Source of the DNA: an uncultured Clostridia bacterium
GTDB taxonomy: Bacteria; Bacillota; Clostridia; Christensenellales; Maliibacteriaceae
Reading direction: 5' to 3'
Assembly (NCBI GenBank): GCA_934613185.1
Contig: CAKTSO010000030.1
Span: 1-15,982, forward strand
Length of the DNA: 15,982 bases
Positions 1 through 7,570 of the stretch are shown here, in pieces. The stretch's first letter is position 1. Each line of letters begins with the position of its first letter. The notes under the pieces were generated by a model. That model made no database searches and was not told the DNA's origin. It was given only the letters and a program-made list of their open reading frames with translations. Made by a program: the position numbers and the translations under genes.

Positions 1-887
1 GTTTTGCCGCGGACAAGCTCCGCCATGTCGGGGTTTTTCTTCTGCGGCATGATGCTCGAGCCCGTCGTATACGCCTCGTCCAGCTCGACGAAACGGAATT
101 CCCAGCTCGACCAGAGGATGATCTCTTCGCTGAAGCGGGACAGATGCATCATCACCGTCGCGCAGGCGGAAAGAAGTTCGACGCAGAAGTCGCGGTCGGA
201 AACCGAATCGATGCTGTTGCGCGTCGGGCCGTCGAACCCGAGCGCCGCCGCCGTCATGGCGCGATCGGTCGGATACGTCGTCCCCGCAAGCGCGCACGCG
301 CCAAGGGGCGACAAGTTCATGCGCTGTACCGCGTCGGCAAGACGCCCGATGTCGCGGTCAAACATCATCGCGTAGGCCAGAAGATGATGGGCGAAACGAA
401 TCGGCTGGGCGCGCTGCAAGTGCGTGTATCCGGGGACGATCGTGTCGACGTTCTCCTCGGCCTTGTCCGCAATGACCGAAAGCAGCGAACGCAGCTTTTC
501 GATCAACTTGCCTGTCTCGTCGCGCAGATACATCCGCACGTCGAGCGCGACCTGGTCGTTTCGGCTGCGCGCCGTGTGCAGCCGTTTTCCGACGTCGCCG
601 ATGCGCTCGGTCAGCACCTGCTCGACGAACATATGGATATCTTCCGCATTTTCGTCGACGGCAAGCTTGCCGCTGTCAAGATCGTTCAAGATCCCCTCCA
701 GCGCCTCGATCATCGTATCGGCGTCTTCTTTGGATACGATCGAACAGGCCGCGAGCATGGCGGCGTGCGCCATGGAGCCCGTGATGTCCTGCCGGTACAT
801 GCGGCTGTCCACCGCGATGGAGGAATTGAAATCGTCCGCAATCTTATCGGTCGCCGCGCTCGTGCGGCCTGCCCACATTTTCTGCAT
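1..887 (-). CDS. argH: Argininosuccinate lyase, C-terminus cut by window edge
   Basis: The enzyme splits argininosuccinate into arginine and fumarate, the last step of arginine synthesis, in the cytosol. About 295 N-terminal codons are visible of roughly 460 usual for the family; the rest lies left of the window. Seen: an N-terminal MWAGR (the WGGRF-like start of ArgH), HTARSRNDQV at residues 104-113, GYTHLQRAQP at 153-162, and the fumarate-lyase signature GSSIMPQKKNP at 276-286. The ATG at 887 follows AAAGGTGA closely; an in-frame ATG three codons later is the alternative, with a longer gap to the same site. It lies 93 bases downstream of argG on the same strand, so argG and argH are probably one arginine transcript. 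The intervening bases hold a GC-rich hairpin but no terminator T-run. Identification is firm; the 3' part is unseen. Confidence 0.97.
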   Translation of the reverse strand, partial: MQKMWAGRTSAATDKIADDFNSSIAVDSRMYRQDITGSMAHAAMLAACSIVSKEDADTMIEALEGILNDLDSGKLAVDENAEDIHMFVEQVLTERIGDVGKRLHTARSRNDQVALDVRMYLRDETGKLIEKLRSLLSVIADKAEENVDTIVPGYTHLQRAQPIRFAHHLLAYAMMFDRDIGRLADAVQRMNLSPLGACALAGTTYPTDRAMTAAALGFDGPTRNSIDSVSDRDFCVELLSACATVMMHLSRFSEEIILWSSWEFRFVELDEAYTTGSSIMPQKKNPDMAELVRGK

Positions 888-915
888 ACGTCACCTTTTT
901 ACGTTATTGAACGCG

Positions 916-957
916 CGCGGCGCGTTTCTCTGTTGAAATAGGAGGAAGCGCGCCGCG
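916..957 (-). other. GC-rich hairpin between argG and argH
   Basis: The arms CGCGGCGCG (916-924) and CGCGCCGCG (949-957) are perfectly complementary, with a 24-base loop. No T-run follows on the minus strand, so it does not look like a terminator. In the message the loop carries TTCCTCCT, which resembles an anti-Shine-Dalgarno sequence and lies about 45 bases ahead of the argH start. A smaller hairpin, GTTGAT/ATCAAC with a 3-base loop, sits just upstream (959-973). A role in mRNA stability or in tuning argH translation is only a guess. Confidence 0.4.
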
Positions 958-980
958 GTTGATGGAATCAACAGGCTGTA

Positions 981-2210
981 TCAGTCTTGCTTATTCTTTT
1001 CGTCGACCTTGGCCTGCACCTTGATCGGCAGACCGAAGAGCGTAATGAAGCCCGCGGCGTCCGCCTGGTTGTAGACCTCGTCCTCGTCGAAGGTCGCGAT
1101 CTCGGGATCGTAGAGAGAATAATCGCTCCACACGCCCGCGTTAATCATATTGCCCTTATAGAGCTTCAAACGCACGCGGCCGGTCACGTTCTCTTCCAGA
1201 ACGTCGACGAACGCGGACAGCGCCTTGCGAAGCGGCGTGTACCACTGGCCGTTGTAGACCAGCTCTGCAAAGCAGACGGAAAGCTCCTGCTTTTTATGTG
1301 CCGCATATTTGTCGAGACAGAGCGTCTCCAGAACGTTCAGCGCCTTATAGAGGATCGCGCCGCCGGGAGTTTCGTAGACGCCGCGGCACTTCATGCCGAC
1401 CAGACGGTTTTCGACGATGTCCAGAAGGCCGATGCCGTTCTCGCCGCCGACTTTGTTCAGCGCGAGAATAATGTCCTTGGCGCTCATCTTCTCGCCGTTG
1501 AACGCGACGGGAACGCCCTTTTCAAAGTCCAGCGTAATGTACGTCGGCTCGTCGGGCGCCTGGAGGGGCGACACGCCCATCTCGAGGAAGCCTTCCTTTT
1601 CATACTGCGGCTCGTTGCCGGGATCTTCCAGATCAAGACCCTCATGGCTCAGATGCCACAGGTTCTTGTCTTTGGAATAGTTCGTCTCGCGCGTGATCTT
1701 CAAGGGGATGTTGTGCGCCTCGGCGTAGTCGATCTCTTCGTGACGCGACTTGATGTCCCATTCCCGCCAGGGAGCGATGACGGGCATATCGGGCGCAAAA
1801 GCTTTGATGGCAAGTTCGAAACGAACCTGATCGTTGCCCTTGCCGGTGCAGCCGTGGCAGATGGCATCCGCGCCTTCAGCCTTGGCAATCTCGACGATGC
1901 GCTTGGCAATAATCGGACGCGCGAAGGACGTGCCGAGCATATAGTCTTCATACTTTGCGCCCGCCTTGACGGTGGGGATGATGTATTCGTCGACGAACTC
2001 ATCCGTCAGATCTTCCACATAGCATTTGGAAGCACCGGTCTTAATGGCCTTTTCCTCAAGACCGTCCAGTTCGCCGGTCTGCCCCACGTTGCCGGAAACC
2101 GCAATGACTTCGCAGTTATTGTAGTTTTCCTTCAGCCACGGAATGATGATCGAAGTATCCAGACCGCCCGAGTAGGCAAGAACTACTTTTTTGATTTTGG
2201 ACTTATCCAT
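981..2210 (-). CDS. argG: Argininosuccinate synthase
   Basis: Joins citrulline and aspartate using ATP to give argininosuccinate, the penultimate step of arginine synthesis; cytosolic and usually a tetramer. The 409-residue product is close to the usual ~400. Seen: the PP-loop ATP motif AYSGGLDTS at residues 12-20, the GCTGKGNDQVRFE block at 120-132, and the conserved RETNYSKDKNLWHLSHEG region further on. The ATG at 2210 (MDKSKIKK) was chosen because AGGGGG lies 8 bases upstream; the frame stays open another 12 codons, but those lack family similarity. A strong promoter lies about 50 bases upstream and argH follows 93 bases downstream. Arginine repression through ArgR would be expected; two imperfect ARG-box-like sequences are described separately. 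Confidence 0.98.
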   Translation of the reverse strand: MDKSKIKKVVLAYSGGLDTSIIIPWLKENYNNCEVIAVSGNVGQTGELDGLEEKAIKTGASKCYVEDLTDEFVDEYIIPTVKAGAKYEDYMLGTSFARPIIAKRIVEIAKAEGADAICHGCTGKGNDQVRFELAIKAFAPDMPVIAPWREWDIKSRHEEIDYAEAHNIPLKITRETNYSKDKNLWHLSHEGLDLEDPGNEPQYEKEGFLEMGVSPLQAPDEPTYITLDFEKGVPVAFNGEKMSAKDIILALNKVGGENGIGLLDIVENRLVGMKCRGVYETPGGAILYKALNVLETLCLDKYAAHKKQELSVCFAELVYNGQWYTPLRKALSAFVDVLEENVTGRVRLKLYKGNMINAGVWSDYSLYDPEIATFDEDEVYNQADAAGFITLFGLPIKVQAKVDEKNKQD

Positions 2211-2261
2211 ATTGAATGCCCCCTGGTTCTTTGTATATTCCTGCACTCACCGTGCATATGT

Positions 2262-2290
2262 ATCATACTGTTCCATGCATAATAAGTCAA
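2262..2290 (-). promoter_or_regulatory. Sigma-A promoter of argG(H)
   Basis: Read on the minus strand, -35 TTGACT (2285-2290) and -10 TATGAT (2262-2267) are separated by exactly 17 bases. Transcription would start near 2255, giving a leader of about 45 bases before the argG ATG at 2210. A sequence partly resembling an ARG box overlaps the -10 region (right half ATGCAC intact, left half poor). Confidence 0.85.
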
Positions 2291-2390
2291 GTGCTATTTC
2301 GAAAAAATCCCTGTTTTCATCAAACTTTTTCTGAATTGTCGGCTTTTCGAACCTTCCGGCTTTCCCGCGTCTTCAAATTATTCCGAATAC

Positions 2391-2408
2391 ACAGAATATT
2401 TATTCGTT
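2391..2408. promoter_or_regulatory. Possible ArgR operator (ARG box)
   Basis: The core GAATATTTATTC has perfectly paired ends GAAT/ATTC around an all-A/T centre, matching the symmetric middle of the ARG-box consensus. The outer T and A positions of the 18-base consensus do not match. It lies about 100 bases upstream of the argG -35 and about 30 bases upstream of the rightward promoter, so it could also belong to the other gene or be chance in AT-rich DNA. Confidence 0.35.
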
Positions 2409-2437
2409 ATCGTTCGGCTTGAACCGTCCCGTTCTCC

Positions 2438-2467
2438 TTGACAGCCGCTCCGTGCGTGCGTTAGGAT
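2438..2467 (+). promoter_or_regulatory. Promoter of the zinc-ribbon membrane protein gene
   Basis: A perfect -35 TTGACA (2438-2443) is followed after 18 bases by TAGGAT (2462-2467), a 4-of-6 -10. Transcription would start near 2474, leaving a leader of about 77 bases before the GTG start at 2551. Confidence 0.6.
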
Positions 2468-2550
2468 GAAAGAAACGGGCAGATCGACGCGGCTTTTGAA
2501 AAAAGCACGCTCGAATGCCCCGAACAGAAAGAACTTCAAGGAGCTTTCTC

Positions 2551-3180
2551 GTGGAAAGTACATTTTCTGCCTTTAATTTTATGTTCACGCTCGTCCCGAT
2601 CATCATTGTGATCGGGTTCGTTCTTGTCCTCGCCTCGATCATCGCCACCGTCGTGCGCAATGCGAAACACAGTGTACGGCATTTCACCTCGACGATCAAT
2701 TTGGCACAGTCCGTCGCGAACGCCATGGCGGAGGAGGATGAATCCACGCCGCGCTCGCTGTCCGGGATGGATTCCGTGCTTCTGCCGCAGATTCTGGCGG
2801 ATTTCCCGCAGTTTTCCGAGCGGCAGGTCAAAGACAATGCCGCCGAATACACCGCAAAAACGCTGCGCGAACGCGGGGTCGATTTAAAACAAATCCACAA
2901 CTGCGTGTTCTGCGCCTACGACCGGCTCGACCCCGAAAAGACGATCACGATGCAAATCGCCGCCGAACTTTTCGAAAACGGACGCAAGCGGCAGAAGCGC
3001 TATCAGCTTTTCTGCCGCAACCGCGACCTTGCGCGCGACGCAGAGGACATCCGCACGTTCAACTGTCCCAACTGCGGCGCCCCGCTCGCGGGATCGTCGG
3101 GCAAATGCGAATACTGCGGAACGTTCGTGCGCCGTCCTTTTGCCGAAAACTGGCAGTTTTCCGATTTGCGGGAAACATAA
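2551..3180 (+). CDS. Membrane-anchored Tim44-like protein with C-terminal zinc ribbon
   Basis: The 209-residue product has one hydrophobic segment (about residues 12-36), a mixed alpha/beta middle (about 75-165) and a zinc ribbon with C172, C175, C186 and C189 in CPNCGAPL...CEYCG. The order (DFPQF segment, long helix ending in an RGV-type turn, then IHNCVFCAYD, a strand-rich stretch and the ribbon) resembles the Tim44-like/zinc-ribbon 'transport' proteins of Clostridia. That assignment rests on pattern memory; function is unproven even in the family. The start is GTG at 2551, seven bases after AAGGAG; an upstream in-frame ATG at 2515 has no ribosome site. It has its own promoter, and ends at a terminator shared with a convergent gene that also encodes a transmembrane zinc-ribbon protein. 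Confidence 0.75.
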   Translation: MESTFSAFNFMFTLVPIIIVIGFVLVLASIIATVVRNAKHSVRHFTSTINLAQSVANAMAEEDESTPRSLSGMDSVLLPQILADFPQFSERQVKDNAAEYTAKTLRERGVDLKQIHNCVFCAYDRLDPEKTITMQIAAELFENGRKRQKRYQLFCRNRDLARDAEDIRTFNCPNCGAPLAGSSGKCEYCGTFVRRPFAENWQFSDLRET

Positions 3181-3193
3181 TCTCCGGTCGACC

Positions 3194-3227
3194 AAAAAAG
3201 ACGTATCTCATCGATACGTCTTTTTTT
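3194..3227. terminator. Bidirectional rho-independent terminator
   Basis: The stem GACGTATC/GATACGTC (3200-3207 with 3213-3220) closes a 5-base loop and is flanked by six A (3194-3199) and seven T (3221-3227). It therefore works as a terminator on both strands. It sits between two convergent genes, with 13 bases to the stop on one side and 10 on the other. Confidence 0.95.
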
Positions 3228-3237
3228 GATGTTCGTT

Positions 3238-4680
3238 TCACAGCGGCGCGCCGCAATTCGGACAAAATCTCGGCGTCTTTTCGGGATCGTCGCTCTCCCA
3301 GCCGCAATTTGCGCAGCGCACCGTCATTTTCTCCCGACGCTTTGCACCGCACGCCCGGCAGAACTTTCCGCCGTTTTTCGTGCCGCATTCCGAACAGAAC
3401 CATTCGTCCTTCGTCCATCCGGACACGGACGGCTGCGCCTGTTGCAGGGTTTCGTTCCCAACCGGTCGCGGCCGCGGCACGGGTTTCTTCTTTTTATTGA
3501 CGCAAAGCACGAGCACAATCGCTCCCGCTCCCAAAAGCACGACAATGCCCGCCAATACGATCCACAAAATCGGGCTTTTCGCCTTTTCGGAAGTATCTTT
3601 TTTCGGAGGGGGCGGCGTCGTCAAGGCGGCGCTGTTCGTCGGTTCTTCGGTGACCTGTGTCTGTGCATCCTGTTCCAATTTCACAACCGCACGCCGCGAG
3701 GTCGCCATTGCGCTGACGCCGTTTTCCGCTTCGTACCACACCGTCACAAAATAGTCGACATTTTCTTTTTTTGCACGCACGGTAAGCGCCGGCCCCGTTC
3801 CTCCGGAGACCATATGCTCCCAACCGTCACCGTCCGTCACGCAATACCACTGATAATAGACCTTCGCACCCGGCGGCGTTTCCGCTTCAACGCGGAGCGT
3901 TCCCGTCTTTCCCGCCGCAAGCGTCAGCCCTTCCGGCTGACGCGTAATGCGCGGCGGCTGCACTTCTCCCGGCGTCTGCGAAGATGTACTCGGCGCCGCA
4001 TCGCTCGGCACCGCTTCATCGGCACGGATAGTGATCGTCGCTGCCTTTGAAAGCGTTTCTCCGCCCGCTCCGCTGAACGCACAATAGACGCTCCACCCGT
4101 TGATCTCTGCAGGCACATTGGAGAGCGTCAGGCGTTCCGTTCCCTGTCCCGAGACACGAATGCCGTCAAGCACATGCGGCGCATATTGACACTCATAGGT
4201 GTCACTGCCGTTCGTTATATACCAGACGCAGGCGTCCGTATCCGTCGCACGGGAAATAAACGTCACGCTGCCGCCGACGCTCGTCGTCTCAGATGTGGGG
4301 TTCTTTGTCACGGAAGGCGGCGTGTACGCGTCTATGATCTGCTGCTGCACGAGCGCATTGACTTCATAACTGTACCAATCTCCGGAAAGGCAGTCCACCC
4401 GAACGACAAAGTAAAAGTTCCCGCACGACGTGGCCGATCCGGCAAAAATGACGCTTTGATCTTCGTCAATCAGAACCGACATGCCCTGCGGAACAACGCC
4501 TTCCGTCACCGTCACGCTCGCCGCCGCCTCATAGTAGCCGCTGTGGATCATGTAATACTGCCACTCGTATTGATTGAACGTCCAAGAGAACGTCGTCGCA
4601 TACGCGTCATCATATACAAGCGGCATCAGCAGCACGGCCGCAAGGATCAGGCAGAAAAGCCGCATCATACGTTTTCTCAT
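3238..4680 (-). CDS. Secreted Ig-like repeat protein with transmembrane helix and cytoplasmic zinc ribbons
   Basis: Seen in the 480 residues: a signal peptide (1-28, basic start, hydrophobic core, AYA-TT cleavage-like site); a segment resembling a He_PIG-type putative Ig domain (about 50-112); an Ig-like domain (about 121-219, with C151 and C200 placed as a possible disulfide); a second Ig-like domain (about 242-335); a Pro/Thr-rich linker; a transmembrane helix (370-393) followed by KKKK; and a tail with two zinc ribbons (C429/C432/C441/C444 and C456/C459/C473/C476) ending in CPNCGAPL. The positive-inside rule puts the ribbons in the cytosol and the Ig domains outside. The ATG follows GGAGGG by six bases. 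No known function; a surface sensor or scaffold is inference. It converges on another transmembrane zinc-ribbon gene. Confidence 0.85.
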   Translation of the reverse strand: MRKRMMRLFCLILAAVLLMPLVYDDAYATTFSWTFNQYEWQYYMIHSGYYEAAASVTVTEGVVPQGMSVLIDEDQSVIFAGSATSCGNFYFVVRVDCLSGDWYSYEVNALVQQQIIDAYTPPSVTKNPTSETTSVGGSVTFISRATDTDACVWYITNGSDTYECQYAPHVLDGIRVSGQGTERLTLSNVPAEINGWSVYCAFSGAGGETLSKAATITIRADEAVPSDAAPSTSSQTPGEVQPPRITRQPEGLTLAAGKTGTLRVEAETPPGAKVYYQWYCVTDGDGWEHMVSGGTGPALTVRAKKENVDYFVTVWYEAENGVSAMATSRRAVVKLEQDAQTQVTEEPTNSAALTTPPPPKKDTSEKAKSPILWIVLAGIVVLLGAGAIVLVLCVNKKKKPVPRPRPVGNETLQQAQPSVSGWTKDEWFCSECGTKNGGKFCRACGAKRREKMTVRCANCGWESDDPEKTPRFCPNCGAPL

Positions 4681-4750
4681 CGTTTTCCCTCCGTCCGTTC
4701 TCGTTTTGTCAAAAACCGATAGATCTCTATCCTTATTTTACGTTTTGCGA

Positions 4751-4779
4751 CGGGGTCGTGTCCTACCCCGCACGGGTAG
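4751..4779. repeat. Two overlapping inverted repeats upstream of the Ig-like protein gene
   Basis: CGGGGT and ACCCCG form one inverted repeat with an 8-base spacer (about 4751-4770). The second arm is shared with another, TACCC and GGGTA around CGCAC (about 4765-4779). Only one of the two could form at a time. They lie 70-100 bases upstream of the gene start at 4680, near a possible -10 TAAAAT (4736-4741, minus strand) that lacks a recognisable -35. An operator for a dedicated regulator is possible but unproven. Confidence 0.35.
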
Positions 4780-4790
4780 TTCGAAAACAA

Positions 4791-4825
4791 AACGCTCTGC
4801 CGAAAACATACGGCAGAGCGTTTTT
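4791..4825 (-). terminator. Terminator of uxaC
   Basis: A 12-base perfect stem, AACGCTCTGCCG (4791-4802) with CGGCAGAGCGTT (4811-4822), closes an 8-base loop. On the minus strand the stem is followed by TTGTTTTC, about 10 bases after the uxaC stop. The plus-strand side also has a T-run, so it can stop transcription both ways. Confidence 0.9.
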
Positions 4826-4833
4826 ACATCCGT

Positions 4834-6252
<1,419 letters not shown>

Positions 6253-6280
6253 CGTCCATCCCTCTTTTTATCAGTTTTTC

Positions 6281-6304
6281 CAAAACGCCGCGCGCACCGC
6301 GGCG
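6281..6304 (-). terminator. Terminator-like hairpin between lgt and uxaC
   Basis: The arms CGCCGCG (6286-6292) and CGCGGCG (6298-6304) close a 5-base loop; on the minus strand TTTTGG follows. It lies just after the lgt stop and only about 20 bases upstream of the uxaC ribosome site. It could end lgt transcription or only reduce flow into uxaC, since the T-run is short. Confidence 0.65.
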
Positions 6305-6319
6305 CAAAAGGCATTTGAT

Positions 6320-7306
6320 TTACGCCTGCGGCGCATCGTCCGCAGCTTCTTTCACATCCGCCGCAGATTCGTCCTTCCCCTCGGGCGCGTCCGTTTCGGG
6401 GATAGTTTCTTCGGACGTTTTCGTTTCTTCGTCCGCAGCGGCCGTTTCCTCGGATTCTTTCGGCGCTTCGCCGTCTTCGGCCTTTTCCTCTTCGTCTTTC
6501 TTGACGAAGACGCCGGGGCCGGCCAAAGACGCCATACCGATCTTCTTTTCAAACGGAACGAAGATCAGGAAAAGGCCGATCGGGATCAAAAGCAGGCTGA
6601 TCCACTGCGACGTGGAGATACCGAACAAAAAGCCGCGGATCTCGTCAAAGCGAAGGTATTCCAGACCGAAGCGCTCGACGGCATAGCACACCAGATACAG
6701 CCCAAGCACCGCGCCCGGCTTCCTCGGCTTTTTGGCGTAGTGATACAGGAACAAAAACAGGATAAAGTTAAGTGCCGCCTCCAGAAGCTGCACGGGGAAC
6801 AGCGCCACGCCGTGCGGCGCGAGCGCAGAATGAAAACACACGCCCCAAGGCGGATCCATCGGAATGCCGTAGCAGCACCCGGCGCAGAAGCACCCCACAC
6901 GCCCCAGCGCATGCGCAAGCGGCACGACGGGAATGATCAGCGTGATTATGTCGCCAAGATTGAGCTTATGACGCACACTGTAGCCGATAAACGCCGCAAG
7001 ACCCACAATCAGACCGCCGTAGAAGACGAAGCCGTAGCTGAAAAACTCGCGGAATCCTTCAAAGCTCGAAAAATAATAGGAAGCGTTCGCACGGATCGTG
7101 TCCCACGACGTGATGACATAAAGAAGCTTCCCGCCCAAAATTGCGCCGAGCGCGGTGTAGACGATGACATAGAGCACGTCATCGGGCGAGACGGACGTCT
7201 GTTTGGTGCGGTGACGCGCACAAAGCACGGCAAGCGTCGCGCCTATGAGAATGCAAAGCCCGTACATGGGCAGTTGAAACGAACCGATCGTAAGATAGGG
7301 AAACAT
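6320..7306 (-). CDS. lgt: Prolipoprotein diacylglyceryl transferase with acidic C-terminal tail
   Basis: Transfers diacylglycerol from phosphatidylglycerol to the lipobox cysteine of prelipoproteins, an integral membrane step in lipoprotein maturation. Seen in the 328 residues: several membrane helices, FYGGLIVG at about 95-102, the Lgt signature region HALGRVGCFCAGCCYG at 132-147 (R136 is the key arginine), and ERFGLEYLRF at 211-220. The ATG at 7306 was chosen because AGGAGA lies eight bases upstream and the family begins at this point; the frame is open further upstream without similarity. After about residue 268 a roughly 60-residue tail rich in Glu, Asp, Ala and Lys follows, absent from the ~270-residue B. 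subtilis enzyme. Divergent from the permease gene at 7571. Confidence 0.96.
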   Translation of the reverse strand: MFPYLTIGSFQLPMYGLCILIGATLAVLCARHRTKQTSVSPDDVLYVIVYTALGAILGGKLLYVITSWDTIRANASYYFSSFEGFREFFSYGFVFYGGLIVGLAAFIGYSVRHKLNLGDIITLIIPVVPLAHALGRVGCFCAGCCYGIPMDPPWGVCFHSALAPHGVALFPVQLLEAALNFILFLFLYHYAKKPRKPGAVLGLYLVCYAVERFGLEYLRFDEIRGFLFGISTSQWISLLLIPIGLFLIFVPFEKKIGMASLAGPGVFVKKDEEEKAEDGEAPKESEETAAADEETKTSEETIPETDAPEGKDESAADVKEAADDAPQA

Positions 7307-7348
7307 AACATCGCTCTCCTTTTGTTCGGCACATTGCACCTTATAGGT

Positions 7349-7357
7349 ATTGTACCA
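7349..7357 (-). promoter_or_regulatory. Extended -10 promoter of lgt
   Basis: On the minus strand TGG is followed directly by TACAAT (7349-7354), an extended -10. The upstream TGTCAA at 16-base spacing is a weak -35. Transcription would begin near 7342, about 35 bases before the lgt ATG. Confidence 0.5.
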
Positions 7358-7472
7358 TATGCCGCGCAAATTGACATCGCCGCGCGTGGGAAAAATTCGC
7401 CTCGGCCGCGTCCGTTTTTTAGTATTTTCTTTCGATTTTTCACGATTCCCATAAAATTTTCTTGATATCGGC

Positions 7473-7486
7473 AAGCATGTATGCTT
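7473..7486. promoter_or_regulatory. 14-base palindrome at the permease promoter
   Basis: AAGCAT and ATGCTT form a perfect inverted repeat around GT. It lies 8 bases upstream of the predicted -10 (TATACT, 7494-7499), where the spacer and -35 contacts of RNA polymerase would be. This is a typical place for a repressor operator; no regulator can be named. Confidence 0.4.
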
Positions 7487-7490
7487 CCTG

Positions 7491-7499
7491 TGCTATACT
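7491..7499 (+). promoter_or_regulatory. Extended -10 promoter of the AI-2E family permease
   Basis: TGC followed by TATACT (7494-7499) forms an extended -10. No good -35 lies at 17 bases; TTGATA at 7462-7467 is 26 bases away, too far. Transcription would start near 7506, about 65 bases before the ATG at 7571. Confidence 0.55.
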
Positions 7500-7570
7500 A
7501 AGAACAATGACTGAATGGGAAACAAGCCGTCCGCGGGGCGTTCTTTCATTCCGTATCAAGGAGGTTTTTC

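Larger units (their letters stand above)
2211..2550. other. Divergent intergenic region between argG and the zinc-ribbon gene
   Basis: These 340 bases separate two divergently transcribed genes. They hold the argG promoter (2262-2290), an AT-rich palindrome that could be an ArgR site (2391-2408) and a promoter for the rightward gene (2438-2467). The sequence is clearly AT-richer than the flanking genes, as expected for a regulatory region. I see no riboswitch or T-box hallmarks upstream of argG; the predicted 5' leader is only about 45 bases. Confidence 0.7.

Noticed and set aside
2211..2260. A T-box or arginine attenuator in the argG leader
   Set aside because: The predicted leader is only about 45 bases and lacks a T-box core or terminator hairpin.
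987..2282. A long plus-strand open frame opposite argG, and similar ones opposite uxaC (4990-6318) and the aminotransferase (10433-11866)
   Set aside because: Each lies over an unmistakable conserved enzyme gene on the other strand and shows the Arg/His/Val-rich composition typical of antisense frames in GC-biased genomes.
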